Position numbers and translations under genes: made by a program | Shown: piece after piece, positions 20,944 through 32,987 of the stretch | Layout: every line of letters starts with the position of its first letter | How positions within the stretch are numbered: the first letter of the stretch is position 1 | From: Acanthacorydalis orientalis | Lineage: Eukaryota > Arthropoda > Insecta > Megaloptera > Corydalidae | DNA: 64,000 bases | Assembly (NCBI GenBank): GCA_034766995.1 | Contig: CM068315.1 | Location: 19,620,010 to 19,684,009 of the forward strand | Direction of reading: 5' to 3' | Notes under the pieces: generated by a model | Databases searched by the model: none | What the model was told of the DNA's origin: nothing | What the model saw: the letters and a program-made list of their open reading frames with translations, nothing else

Positions 20944-22615
20944 GATTATGAATCGTTTCGATGACAACGAAAACATTAAAGCGTTCTTTTAGTATTCATT
21001 CGAACTGATTTTTTATGTTTAAATTTCCATTGTGAAATCTATGTTCCATAGGAACTGGTTTGAAAACCAACAATGTGCTACAGAATAGATATCCTATTTA
21101 TTTATTTATTTATTATTGTGTACATACATATACATATTTATATATAAAATATTACAAAATAGTGTTTAGTGACTTTTCTAAAAATATCACTGAAACGTCT
21201 TTTAAAATTTTCAATTAAGTAGACTAGAAGTGAAAAGTATATATGAAAATTAGTTTGTTTTATGTAAAGACTGCACATCTATATATATAAAAAAAATAAC
21301 GAAATGGCGAAGAGTACACACAACTGAATAGAAATATTTTTATTATAAGTGCATGTTTCTCAATATAACAGATTTAAGAAAATTTCAATATTACATATAA
21401 ATTTATAAATACATAACTTAATAACTGTTCAGTTGATAAACGAATAAGAAAATGTGGAATCTTGTTATAACACAATTTTGAACGAGCATAAAATAATTTT
21501 AATTGATGGAATATCTGCTTTGAAAAGCGTAAGATTATAATTCAAATCATTTGTACACTTTTATACGTTATGACTGGTTTCCCATTAAAAAAAATAATAG
21601 TGAGGAAGTGAAAAAAATTGATTAATACATATCTATAAATTAAAAATAGCTTCTTTTTTACAGAGGAATTTCGATAAAATATTGGTGAATTAATTTATAA
21701 GACGCTAATTAGTTATCAATCTAATCGACCTCTATTATCCTATAAGAATATTAATTTATCTAAAATATCTTTATCGTTTTTAATAAGACTAAATGTATAA
21801 CTTTCTTTCATTAAAAAAAATTACAATCATCCAAAAATCATAAAAACGGCGATTTTTTCGCTTGAAAACCTATAAAAATGGTGTACTTGACAATTGGGTT
21901 GAATAATATTTTTTCCAAAAGTTCATCATTGAAAAAGAGCATATAATAAATTTCAAGACTATGTCCAGGTACAAAATGTGACCGATGTGAAACCGTTTTG
22001 TGCACATTTGATTTTTCAAAATTTTTCACACGTCAGTAATATTATTTCTGTAAATTTTCAATACTAATAAATATTTCCTCTTCCAATTATACGTTTCCAA
22101 TGAAGAGATTTATGTTTCGCCGAATATTATTAACGATATATCAGAAAGATGTGAAATCTCTAGTGGCTAATCTGAATTAACATATTTTTCTTGTAAGCGA
22201 CAAATATGAAATTTTTATTTTGTTTACGATAAAAGAATGTCCAATAAATCGAAAAATATTTGTTAAAAATTTTAGAATCCTTTCCTACTCCCGGCTCCAA
22301 AGGGTTAATATATACAAATACCATATACGTAAGACCTCGATTTGCGGTGTTAATTGTTACCAAAGAATGACGACGCAAATCGAAATAATCTATTATATAA
22401 TATTTCTATAGGACTTGTTTTAATTCATTTCATCTAAATAAATAATACATATCTTGAAAACTGTGAAAATTAAACCAAATTGAAATGCATAATGATTAAA
22501 ACAAAAAACATAATCTACAATTCATTATAATATATAAAATTACACAAACAAAGTTATAATTTAATTCATTTGTACACTAAATGTATATAATAAATATTTT
22601 TTATTTTGAACTGGA
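20944..22615. other. FoxD 3' region and AT-rich intergenic DNA
   Basis: Probably includes the FoxD 3' untranslated region; candidate AATAAA signals occur (for example 22066-22071) but none can be assigned. A CCGGCTCCAAAGGGTTAA at 22289-22307 looks like a lone TTAA-transposon terminus. No other gene seen. Confidence 0.4.
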
Positions 22616-23330
22616 AGATAAATTGGTGTCCATTGCGGTCGACTGAGCGTGACTAATTAAAAATTTATCTAAAGCTTGTTGAATTCTCACGGCCTTTTTT
22701 GTTAATAAATTTGTTTGTAGCAATTTATAGCATCATCCACAGTTCTTTTCATTCATGAACTTCGTTGTTCAGCAGGATCATTTGAAAAAAATGTCAATTA
22801 CCTCTGATATCAATTGCATTGCTTTCGAAATGCGACTAGTGGTTAATTTTCTTTATTCTGGAATTACATCAGCTGTATAAGTTTTATCCATCATATGTTT
22901 TAAATTCATACCAATCAAGTCTTTGTTATAGAGTTCTTCGTTCACGAATAAAAAGAAAATGATTTTTCAATTTACTGCAGAGTTAAAGACCTTCTCGAAA
23001 TATATTTGTAATGGGGGGAACAGGATTTTCTTCGGCTTCACTATTGTTTTTTGGATCTTCAACGATATCTAAAGTTGTACCAATAATATCACCTTCGCTT
23101 AAGGTATTATCCACACGCATTTCGTCGACATCATTATGGCTAAAGGTTTCAAAACCTTTTCCAGCGATTTCATGTGCCAAAGTAATAGTTTAAGCTGATA
23201 ATATCGATGTTTGAATGGTTATACTGTTTGCAACACATCCAGGCCAAGCTGCTTTCCTGCAGTCGTTTAAAATATGTGGTGTTATTTGAACGATAGCAGA
23301 AAAAACATGATTTAAACAGTCCAAAATAGA
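22616..23330 (-). pseudogene. Tigger-like transposase, C-terminal relic
   Basis: Read on the minus strand: PHILNDCRKAAWPGCV near 23260, then KGFETFSHNDVDEM, an acidic stretch EDPKNNSEAEENPVPP (clean frame 22983-23180), later RKLTTSRISKAMQLI, and finally CYKLLQTNLLTKKAVRIQQ followed by ALDKFLI near 22670. Order and spacing resemble the C-terminal part of Tigger/pogo transposases (tryptophan motif, acidic linker, final LDKFF). Several stops interrupt it. The DDE core is not seen. Host-domesticated Tigger genes exist, but the stops argue against function. Confidence 0.5.
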
Positions 23331-24320
23331 AAATTTTAAATTAAAAAATATAAATTAAAAAAATATAATAATTTAAATTTAATTCATTTTAAACAATGTG
23401 CATCTCATACATGTACATACAATGAGAAAACCCCGAATTTGCATAAAATTTTCATCGCATAGCTTCAAAACTGCGTTAAAAAGATACGCATTAAAACAGA
23501 TTCGACTGCATATTTTTTATTCTATTAGTCCATAGTTTGAACTGTTGGCTTAGAATATTTGTAATTTATTGAAATTTTCTGTAAAACTTGATACATTTCG
23601 TATTTTAACAATAATGTTTGGTTCATCATAATTTCTTTTGTGTTTACACATTTTGTTCCTTACCCTCAACGTATCAGTATTAATAAAAGAATCTTCATTA
23701 AATGTATTATATCCTTTGGTTATTTTTATTTTTTATTACATCAAGGTTTCGTTAATTACGAGAATTCTGTACATGGTTATTTACATTATACAGTTTTTAA
23801 GTAAGAAAAGAACGACAAATGTCGTAAAAGATAATACCTAATAATTATAAAAATAATATCTGTATTCCAAACTAAGCAAATTTTTATTTCCGAAATCCTT
23901 CTTTTGGAAAGGGCTTGAGCATACTACACAATTTTTATACACATGCTCTGTTTCTTTGTACTCGAATATTAAGAGAGACCGGGGTTAAGTCAACTGTTTT
24001 TTAAAAATCGTTTTTCATTAATAAAATGAATGTGTTTCTCAAAATAAACTATGCTACCGCAAAGATCAAACTATTGGTTACAAATATGTGCAGGAAGTTT
24101 TAATATTCCTTTTGTATTTTTTTCGTTATTTAAGAAAAAGTGCAAAACTCGACATGTCAAAATTTCCAGGACTAAGTGAAACTCCCACCGGGAATAATTG
24201 AACCCTTATATTAAAAATTGATTGAAAATGGAAATAACGCGATTTTATCACGAAAAATATTTAATACATTTTATTTAGCCTTCTTATCATAATCTGTATG
24301 TATTATATGAAACTTTTTTT

Positions 24321-24723
24321 CTAAATTATGACATTAAAAAACGTACTTAAATTCGGATTACTATAAACGACTGTTTTTTCGTGGGAGACCCTTTCCCCTT
24401 TGTTTAGCATTCTCCTGAATCGGCCGCCAGTTCCTTCATCCATGTTCCATATACAGTGAGGTGGGAAATGGTACTTGCCCTGCATTTCTTTCAACAGCCC
24501 AAAGAATCGGTTAAAATTTGTCCTGTTGAAGCTCCTGGCACATACCAAACTTATATCTTCCGGCTACTGTATGAATATTGTTATATTTTTGTTGAGACAT
24601 TCTGTTAACCAATCTCCGCCGGCCATGCACACTTCTTTCCAAGAGTGGAACTGCCAAATTCAATTTCATAGCATATTCAACGCTAAGATCATATTTACTT
24701 AGCGCCAGTCGCATCAGGTTCAC
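24321..24723 (-). pseudogene. pogo-like transposase fragment
   Basis: Minus-strand reading at 24723-24511 resembles a psq-type helix-turn-helix (LALSKYDLSVEYAMKL then PLLERSVHGRRR). After a frame change it continues SFNRTNFNRFFGLLKEMQ, then FPPHCIWNMDEGTG at 24548-24321, close to the SFNRxNVxxFF and IWNxDETG motifs of the DDE_1 endonuclease. In WNMDEGTG an extra Gly disrupts the usual DETG. A deletion must separate the two parts. It could be part of the same element as 22616-23330, which lies downstream on the same strand, but subfamilies may differ. Confidence 0.5.
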
Positions 24724-24935
24724 TTAACCTTACATGTCTATTTCAAATTTAATCATGAAAAAAGTAATATCGTAAAAAATTAATATCTTAAATATGACAA
24801 AAAAGTAACGGTAATGTGTTCAGGAGGCCTTAAAATTTCATAATCACTTACATTCTGATATCAATCTAGTAAACAAAGAAGTTATTCGGGAAGTCTCTGA
24901 AGTAATAGTTCATTTTTAGATTAAAGTTTTGTCAA

Positions 24936-24967
24936 TCGAAAATTAGTAAACAGTTTTTGGAATCACT
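24936..24967 (-). repeat. Solo Tc1 terminus
   Basis: AAATTAGTAAACAGTTTTTG then GAATCACTGTA matches the right end of the Tc1 element at 17030-17062. No transposase next to it; (TA)n follows directly. Confidence 0.55.
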
Positions 24968-25183
24968 GTATATATATATATATATATATATATTGATTAT
25001 GTTTTAAATATTATTTAAATTATAATTTGATATTAGTAATTTATATAAAAAATATTTTGCCATATTAATTTATTAAAATTTAAAGAACTAAAAGAAAGTT
25101 ATAAATATTTAGTTATTTATAACTAAGTATACTTTATATTCTATACACACTTCATATTCTATACTTTGGTTAATATTTAATAA

Positions 25184-25230
<47 letters not shown>

Positions 25231-26093
25231 CGGGTATAATATTTTTTTAATTTATTTTAAGTACATAAAAATAAAATAAAATATTAAACAACCCTTCTAC
25301 AAGTATTTAATTTAATTGCAATGTTTCTTTAAAAATGTATTTATACATGTAAATATGTATTTTAAATTCGTTTCACTTCCTCTATAATAATATCTAAATA
25401 TTTTGTTTATGTTATTTATTGGAATATCTAGAATATAGAATTACTGATTAATAGTCGAAATTAGAAACAAATCAAACACAATATGATCTCAAAAAAATTC
25501 TATATTCTCGATAAGTATTGAAATTTTGACTAATTATGAAAATATTTGTGTACTTTCATATTCCGTTTTATAAAAAAATACATATATCCGTTTCTTAATT
25601 CGATTTAAAAAAGAAAATTTATTATTTTAGATGTTGTTTATTGATTGGTAATACAAAGTGATCCTAATGATAATTTTTGACATGTGAATAAATTTACTTT
25701 CTACACGCACTACAAATTTCCTATAAATGTTTGAATAATATTTAATATTCTTCTATATTTTAGCGATATAAGGACGATGATATCCCAACAAAAATGCGTA
25801 TAATCCTGTGTTAAAATGAATAATATGACTTTTGAACATTTTCATTAAACAGTTTTTTGTATTGTGTGGAAAGAAATTTATTTGTCGAATAGTAATTGAT
25901 ATAAACTTGAAAAAAACATTAGTTATTAGTAATTATTTGTCCGTACTACTTAATTATTATTTTAGCTAGAAATATAAAAAAAATGTAATAGGGAGTAAAA
26001 TATATTAATGTCATAACATTTTTTTAATTTTTTAATCAGTTTGACGTATTCACAATTATAAGATTATAAATTTTTACTTGCATGTCTATTAAC
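24968..26093. other. AT-rich intergenic DNA, (TA)n at 24968-24991 and 25187-25226
   Basis: Two TA tracts; nothing else seen. Confidence 0.5.
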
Positions 26094-26096
26094 TTA

Positions 26097-26535
26097 GGCC
26101 TGGTTTACGTTAGGATAGTAATCAGTAAAGTATGGTGGTAGAGTGTATACCGTTACTAGCATAATGTAAACACTTTAGGATTGTGAAATTGGAGTACTAA
26201 GTAGTAAAAAGATAGTAGCGATTAGAGTAGATAGCACATGTGGAATAGTACATTCTACGTCCCTTCACCCACCACAAATTTACCGGTACTTTACCGGTGT
26301 AACAGGTTTATTACAATAGAGTAGTCAGGCGCTAAATGTGTATTTACAAGTTTTGTTTTTATTTACGGAAATTGGCTATTGATTGGTTTAACTTGAAAAT
26401 AAACTCTTCTCTACCAAACTACTAGATTTGTGTAGAACATCCAAACTGTAGATGTTGGTAGAGAAAAAGGTAGAGGTCTGGAGAAAAAGTAGGCTACTAT
26501 ACTCTATCGCTTAATATCCTAATGTAAACCAGGCC
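26097..26535. mobile_element. Harbinger-like MITE, 439 bp
   Basis: Inverted termini GGCCTGGTTTACGTTAGGAT and (reverse complement of the right end) GGCCTGGTTTACATTAGGAT differ at one base in twenty, and similarity continues weakly inward. A TTA triplet flanks both ends (26094-26096 and 26536-26538), the 3-bp target duplication expected of PIF/Harbinger elements. No open frame inside. The high terminal identity suggests fairly recent insertion. Confidence 0.7.
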
Positions 26536-26579
26536 TTAAACATAGTGTTTCCATGAGCTAGTCAAAACTATCACTGATT

Positions 26580-26770
26580 TAACATGAATACCAGCATCGA
26601 GTCCAGACCTAAATCTAGTCGAAAATTTGTAGATCATTTTAAAATGAAACTATATAACGAATAACACACTACCAACTACACGAAGCCTGAGAAAAATTAC
26701 ACAAGAATATTTCGAAAAGTGGACTGAAATATGTCTTGGCGAATTACTACCGTTTTAAAATCTAAGGGTT
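26580..26770 (+). pseudogene. Tc1-like transposase C-terminal relic
   Basis: Plus-strand reading gives SSPDLNLVENL near 26595 (equivalent of the SPDLNPIENLW motif with the third catalytic region), then LRKITQEYFEKWTEICLGEL near 26700 and LRVTTKKDH at the end, the layout of a Tc1 C-terminus. Frame changes and stops occur. The element's termini were not found. Confidence 0.5.
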
Positions 26771-27008
26771 ACTACAAAAAAAGATCATAATATAAATTTA
26801 ATTTTGACTTATCGATAAAAAACTCAATTTATGAAATAGTTTAAATAATGAATTATTAAAGTTTTTTTTTCAAATTACTTAGTTTTCTTTATGAGAATGT
26901 GGACTTTATTCTGAGCGTAACGTTTTTTCCTCAATGTAGAATAATTTTAAAATATTTATAAACTCTTTCAGTTATGATTGGTTTTATTCATTACAGTATA
27001 CATATATA

Positions 27009-27159
27009 CAGTATTGTGCAAAACACAAGCAAAAAATTCTACTTAAACATTTAAGGATATTTATCTTTTCTTCCAATTAGTTTACAATGATTAATAATGC
27101 ATACTTATATACATATATATATATTCTATAAATGCATACATGTATACATACATACTTAC

Positions 27160-27204
<45 letters not shown>

Positions 27205-27782
27205 TAGGTAGATAGATAAATGAAGCAAAAATTAAATGATATATTTTCAAAAAAAATAATAATAATTCACTAATATTAAAATGGTAACAAAAACAAGTAA
27301 GTGCAATATATGCGAGTGTCCAAAACTAAAGCAACAAATTTAGTACTTTGTGTAAAAGCCTCTATTTTTAATAATCTCAGCACATTTGCGTGGAATTGAT
27401 GAAATTAAATTTAAAATGGTGGCTTCGGATATATTTTTCCATTCATTTTTTAATGCTCGAAACAATTCCTGCTTGTTTTCGAAGCATTCGCTCGCAACTC
27501 GTCATTTGAGAATCGCAAAGAGATTTTCAGTGGGATTCAAGTCTGGTGGTTCTGCTGGCCAATCAAGAACTTAAATCTCATTGTATTTTAACCAATCCTT
27601 TACCAACACTGACGTGTGTTTCGGGTCATTATCGTGTTGAAACACCCATTGAAGTAGCATATTCCACTCAGCATGAGGAATCATTTGTGTTTCTAAAATG
27701 TTTTTATATGCGAAACAATCCATTATCCCTTCAATTTTATTAAAATTTGAAGGTTATACCGCAAATTATTTTTCTATCATTC
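27009..27782 (-). mobile_element. Tc1-like element copy a, transposase pseudogene
   Basis: The 3' terminus is CAGTATTGTGCAAAAC at 27009. The minus strand codes for KIEGIMDCFAYKNILETQM, QWVFQHDNDPKHTSVLV (second catalytic Asp), EVLDWPAEPPDLNP-like sequence with stops, then RVASECFENKQELFRALKNE. The upstream half with the DNA-binding region is missing, replaced by a (TA)n tract. A second copy of the family lies at 50836-51620 and shares the same 3' untranslated sequence. Confidence 0.8.
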
Positions 27783-28452
27783 TAATATATATATATATAT
27801 ATATATATACACAAGTATATATTTACAATACACACAAATGTATATTGTAAATTGAATAGTAGTAAAAGCAGTTGTATTGATTATTTGTAATACGTATATT
27901 TGTATACGTAATGAACCACCATGGCATATTTCAGTACAGTCCAATTCTGAAACATTTGTCGTAATTATAGTATTTAATATAGAACAGATATTTGAATGAA
28001 AACTGAAATAAAATTAATTAATGTAACCCATGTGATGCATTATAAATATATAATTATAAACTTAGAAGAATTACTGGACATGAATGAGATATACACAAAT
28101 ATGATAGTATAAAATATAAGGTTGAATACAGTTTTAGTAAATAACACATGGTTTAATAAAATAATAAACAAGTCTAGTTTTTATTATATACAACGGTTAT
28201 TGAAGTTAAGTTCACATATATAACAATATTATGACTGCCATTTCACTCATATTGAATAGTGATGTGTGTATGGTAAGAAATCATCAAAAAAACTTTAATA
28301 ATTAAATTTACTTTCTTATGAGAATAGTTTGCTTTTTCAAGTAAACGATATGTTAAATTTGTTATTTTTTTACAAAAAATCTATTCAGTATTTCAATTTT
28401 CATTTTACAGATATTTTGAATGATGCTGAAACTAACTCTAGTAGATTTTTAT

Positions 28453-28500
<48 letters not shown>

Positions 28501-28586
28501 AGACGTATTCAATCGTACAAAATGAAAAATCATGGAAGATGCTTCCATCCAGCAGTGGATTCACAGAGGCTAACTATGATTACTTA

Positions 28587-28666
<80 letters not shown>

Positions 28667-29524
28667 TTATTAAATTCAAACGACTTTTTAGCAAAATTAA
28701 TTATCTTTATGGCATAACTGAGCAAATTAAGAAACTGGAATAAAAAAAAAATTTGTATAACAAATATTAGGTAAAATATAAATCTTATTTTTTTCTTATA
28801 TATCTAGCTGAAACAAATGTTAATTATATTTTTAGCAGCTATATTATCTCAATTTTTCTCATCATTTCATAATTTGTGAATGAGTTATACATAAACTATA
28901 ATATAAGAACAATTAGGAATTTCAAATATTCGAAAATGTAAAATTAAATATGATATTCTCTTTTCCTTCTAAAAAAAAAAACGAAATAAATGTAAAATTA
29001 AATTAAAATAGAACGATTCCGCACGTCATTTGACACGTAAGAATAAAAAAATCGGTTTATATAATCAGTATGTCAGTTTTCGATGTGTGTAGCGGTTTAA
29101 AATGTGTAATCATGTATAAACAGGTTTCTAGTCGTTTTGTATAGGTTGTTGTAAATAATTGTATTTTCTATATGTAACTTGTAACAAAATAATATAATGA
29201 AAAACAAACGATATAATATAAATTAGTATTATATCTATTTAATAAAAAAAAATCATAGAACATATAAATATTAAGAGTGTTATTGAATTTTTTTCTATTT
29301 CACAGTTCTGTCCCTATTTTCCTTTCTTCAAAATTTGATTTTAATTAACTGTTTTTATTGTTGTAATCGTAATTTACAATTATATATTTATTATCCTCCG
29401 CGGGTTTCTACAATACCTTATTTTCAGCATAATTGATCTATTCACATATTAATTTGTTAAATATGAAATTACCAATTTTTTCAAAGTACAATAATATGCA
29501 AATTAACAGAAAAAAAAACTATAA
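27783..29524. other. AT-rich DNA with (TA)n tracts at 27785, 28456 and 28587-28662
   Basis: The longest tract runs about 75 bases with CATA interruptions. Open frames crossing the tracts are Ile-Tyr artefacts. Nothing else recognised. Confidence 0.5.
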
Positions 29525-29640
29525 TAATAATTGTATGTTTTCTGTGATCCCATTAATGTATGGATTTCGTCCTTTTGAATCATCTAAGTCTATTATCCAC
29601 TACTAGTTTCAATACGTGCCCCATTTTAGGATATTTAAAA
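29525..29640 (-). repeat. Dispersed repeat D1, fullest copy
   Basis: Runs TTGTATGTTTTCTGTGATCC through TTTCGTCCTTTTGAATCATC and CTACTAGTTTCAATACGTG to ATATTTAAAA. Related copies lie at 1515-1785, 8222-8340 and 13375-13450. It lies immediately before the hAT element. Confidence 0.5.
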
Positions 29641-30080
29641 TCAACATGAAAATGTAGTGGCGGGTGAAGGAGGTGTCCGACCTGGCGGTCACCAGCAGCT
29701 CCGGGCTCAGAAAGGTCCCAAACTCGGGAAAAATTTTTTCATTAAATAAAGAAACGAAACTTATACTTCCACGTCTCAGCTGATAATAATAAATTTGCAT
29801 GAGAATGCAAATATGTGTAGAAAAATGACCGACAGGTTAATGGAATATTTCAGTGAATACGACAATTTTTGAAAATTACACTTAATAAATGTACGTTAAT
29901 CGTGGACGTGGAAATATGAAATTTATTTATCACAACATTTGGGATGAATTCATAACAATCGTTAGTAAACATTTTGCATCATTTATAGTAGAAAAAATTC
30001 TATCTGTAAATTATTACAGACTCATACTCGACTCTACACTTGATGTTTCACATACTGATCAACTAACGCTAGTTTTAATA

Positions 30081-31249
30081 TACGAGGTTGGTCCCAGAAG
30101 TACCCGGCCTGACCTAGAGATGGCGGTATTTGTTTGAAAAATATCACTGTATTAGAAAGTACACAATCTATAAAGCATATGTTTCAAGTTTGAGGACGCC
30201 ACGTTGTTTAGTATTTGTTTGGCAGCCATCAATAGTGAACGTTTTCAGTGAATTTGTGAAAATGGAGAAAATTGGTCATCGTTACGTGATACAATACTTT
30301 TATTTGAAAGGCCTCAGCCCAACCAATATAAAAGCTGAACTGGATTCTACTCTGGGTGAGTCTGCTCCTTCGTTTGCAACTGTGAAATATTGGGTAGCAG
30401 AGTTTAAACGAGGCCGTACGAGCTGCCAAGACGAGCATCGCAGTGGTCGACCAAATGAGGTGACGACTCCAGAAATGGTGAAGAAAATCCACAAAGCGGT
30501 ACTGGATGATCGTCGACTGAAAGTACGTGAGCTAGCAGACATAGTAGGCATTTCAAAAAGTGCGGTACATCGCATCGAATTTTTGCGCCGTTTCATAACC
30601 ATGGATGAAACATGGGTCCATCACTTCACACCCGAGACAAAAGAACAATCAAAACAATGGACTGAAAAGGGAGAACCGGCTCCAAAGAAGGCGAAGACCG
30701 TTTCATCTGCAGGCAAGGTCATGGCGTCGGTTTTTTGGGATGCGCATGGGATAATTTTCATTGACTGTCTTGAAAAAGGAAAAACTATCAACAGCGAGTA
30801 TTATGCGAACTTATTGCAACGTTTGAGCGAAGAAATCAAGCAAAAACGGCCGCATTTGGCTAAGAAGAAAGTGTTGTTTCATCAAGACAATGCACCAGCT
30901 CACAAATCCGTTATTGCAATGGCCAAAATTAATGAATTAAAGTTTGAATTGCTACCTCATGCACCCTATTCGCCAGATTTAGCCCCCTCGGATTATTTTC
31001 TGTTCCTAAACTTGAAAAAATGGCTCAGTGGTCAAAGATTTCCCAACGATGAAGAAGTGATGTCGGCAGTTAATGGGTATTTTGAGGAGCAAGACAGTTC
31101 TTATTATAGAAAGGGTATCGAACTTATTGAACATCGCTGGGAAAAGTGTATAGAGCTGAAAGGAGATTATGTTGAAAAATAAATACATTTTTTTCCAAAA
31201 TTTTTGTGTTTTCTTTGTTGGGTCGGTTACTTCTAAGACCACCCTCGTA
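30081..31249 (+). mobile_element. irritans-type mariner inserted in hAT
   Basis: Inverted termini TACGAGGTTGGTCCCAGAAG and, reversed, TACGAGGGTGGTCTTAGAAG bound the element. Removing it rejoins hAT coding (LTLVLIY before, VSPNDD and FLGFIPIEE after), which shows it inserted into the hAT gene. The well-preserved termini and long open frame mark it as one of the younger insertions here. Confidence 0.9.
30262..31182 (+). CDS. irritans-type mariner transposase with in-frame internal deletion
   Basis: A 306-residue open frame from ATG at 30262 (MEKIGHRYVIQYFYLKG). It has two helix-turn-helix parts (FKRGRTSCQDEHRSGRPNEV and LKVRELADIVGISKSAVHRI) and the full DD34D set: Asp in FITMDETWVHH, Asp in FHQDNAPAHK and Asp in LAPSDYFLF, exactly 34 residues after the second. 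Close to Himar-like proteins (SAGKVMASVFWDAHGIIFID). Right after SAVHRI it jumps to EFLRRF, so the linker of about 45 residues carrying the WVPRxL motif is missing with the frame kept; family proteins are near 345 residues. The deletion removes the interdomain region, so activity is unlikely. The frame is open upstream of this ATG, but family alignment supports it as the start. The stop overlaps an AATAAA. Confidence 0.9.
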   Translation: MEKIGHRYVIQYFYLKGLSPTNIKAELDSTLGESAPSFATVKYWVAEFKRGRTSCQDEHRSGRPNEVTTPEMVKKIHKAVLDDRRLKVRELADIVGISKSAVHRIEFLRRFITMDETWVHHFTPETKEQSKQWTEKGEPAPKKAKTVSSAGKVMASVFWDAHGIIFIDCLEKGKTINSEYYANLLQRLSEEIKQKRPHLAKKKVLFHQDNAPAHKSVIAMAKINELKFELLPHAPYSPDLAPSDYFLFLNLKKWLSGQRFPNDEEVMSAVNGYFEEQDSSYYRKGIELIEHRWEKCIELKGDYVEK

Positions 31250-32600
31250 TGTATCACCAAATGATGATATATAAAAAGAGATTTCTTGGATTCATACCGA
31301 TAGAAGAACAGACGTCGTCATATTTAGAACAATTATTACTCACTTAAGAAAAAACTAGGCGTAGATATTAATCTTTATCGAGGACAAACATATGACAATG
31401 CTGCGAACATGTCAGGAAAATATTCAGGATTGTAAGCACGTATTAAACAGTACAGTCAAAGTAAGGTCTACATTCCGTGCGCTAATCACTCTCTAAATTT
31501 AGTCGGCAATTTCGATGCAGAAGTTGTAGCGCTGCGTATAACTATTTTATGTTTGTGTACAATTTTTTTTTACTGCAACCACTCTCACGCTAGAAAATCT
31601 TATGCAGAGATCTGGAAAAATATGAAAGTGATTTAACTGTTAAAAAATTATCTCAAAATAGACGCTCGGCGAAAGCAAATGCGATACTGATTTTAAAAAT
31701 TGGTTATAATCATATAAAAAACTCTTTATCCAATATTTTCAATTCAAATTTGAAAAAAACAACTGTAGTGGAAGTTTCGTCTTTATTGAAGAAAATGAAC
31801 AATAATTTAGACAATAATTTAGAACAATATTTTACAAAGAGTCACTGCTACCAGCAAAACACTGAAAACAATTTTATGTTCGATAATTAAAGGTTTTAAT
31901 TTGTTAAAATCATTAGAAAATATCATGACATCTGATGCATTTTCTAATATATAAAAAGAAGTAACAGATATTACATCTTTAACTTTCGATGAACAGGATA
32001 AAATATATACATAGGCCACTGAAAAATAATATGGAAATGAATTCACTTTCTTCACGAGAAAATCTGTTTTTATTTTTTTTTTAATGTTGTTCGTGACAGT
32101 ATGATTGCAGGACTTGCTCGAAGAAAGAAAATATATAAGGAGAATATAGCAAATTTCAAAATATTCTTTAATTTAAATTTACTTACTTCAGAAAAGAAGA
32201 AGAGAGTGGGAAAATTAAAAGAGATTTACAAGAGTGATATTGATATGCATTTTTATGATGAATTTAAACAATTCTTCCTTTTCATATGTGAAGATAAAAA
32301 ATTCAATACTGCCACAAAAATATATCAGGCAGCAAATGAAATTTCCTCAACATTTCCAAATGTTGGAATTATTTTAATTTTTTTTTTCACTATACCTATT
32401 TCAAATATATCAGAAGAAAGTCGTTCTCAGCTTTAAAAAAAGTGAAAAAGTACCTTCGAGATACAATATCAGAGGAAAGACTAAATAGTATGGCGCTTTT
32501 GTATATAGAACAAGAAATATTAAATAATATGGAAACTTTGAAAATAATTGATGAGTTTACTCGACAAAAATCAAGAAAGAAGTTTATTTAATTTCTTCAC

Positions 32601-32987
32601 TCAAAATGAAATGTATGATTTCAGTTATTTTTACAGAGATGAAAGTTTTTGTTTCTTTATTTTTCTCAAAAATAATTCAGAATATTTTATTTTGATTTAA
32701 TTTATATATATTTATAGAATAAAGTTATAGATATAAAGAAAAATGTTGTAAAATATATTTTTACACAAAGAAGGTTTTTTTTGTTATCAATAAATTTTAG
32801 GGGTCCCGTAAATTTTCCCACCAGGTAAAATTTACGGGGTTAAAAATTTCAAATATTTTCCCCACAGGATGAAGCTTATTAAAAGCATACTTTTACCGAC
32901 GATCAAAAGGCAGCTTCTTGCAGAATACCGTAAACCATCGACCAAACAGTCTGCTCTCCTGCTTATCTAAGCTCCACAAAAAAACGT
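32601..32987. other. AT-rich DNA between hAT and piggyBac-like element
   Basis: Contains GTAAATTTTCCCACC and GGTAAAATTTACGGGG near 32807-32840, which form an imperfect inverted repeat (CCCGTAAATTTT/AAAATTTACGGGG) and may be a hAT 3' subterminal structure. No gene. Confidence 0.35.

Larger units (their letters stand above)
29655..32600 (+). mobile_element. hAT element (DUF4371/hAT-C type), interrupted by mariner
   Basis: The left end is probably TAGTGGCGGGTGAAGG at 29655. Plus-strand coding begins near 29889: WDEFITIVSKHFASFIVEK, YYRLILDSTLDVSHTDQLTL up to 30080. A mariner then interrupts, and coding resumes at 31250: FLGFIPIEEQTSSYLEQ, LGVDINLYRGQTYDNAANM, KVYIPCANHSLNLVGNFDAE. Near 32425-32590 is the hAT dimerisation segment SALKKVKKYLRDTISEERLN, then IIDEFTRQKSRKKFI. 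RGQTYDNAANMSGKY and the CANHSLNLVG motif are typical of the TTF/ZMYM group of hAT transposases. Many stops show it is dead. The right terminus was not found. Confidence 0.82.

Noticed and set aside
22288..22307. CCGGCTCCAAAGGGTTAA as the end of a TTAA element
   Set aside because: No matching opposite terminus was found nearby; kept only as a remark.
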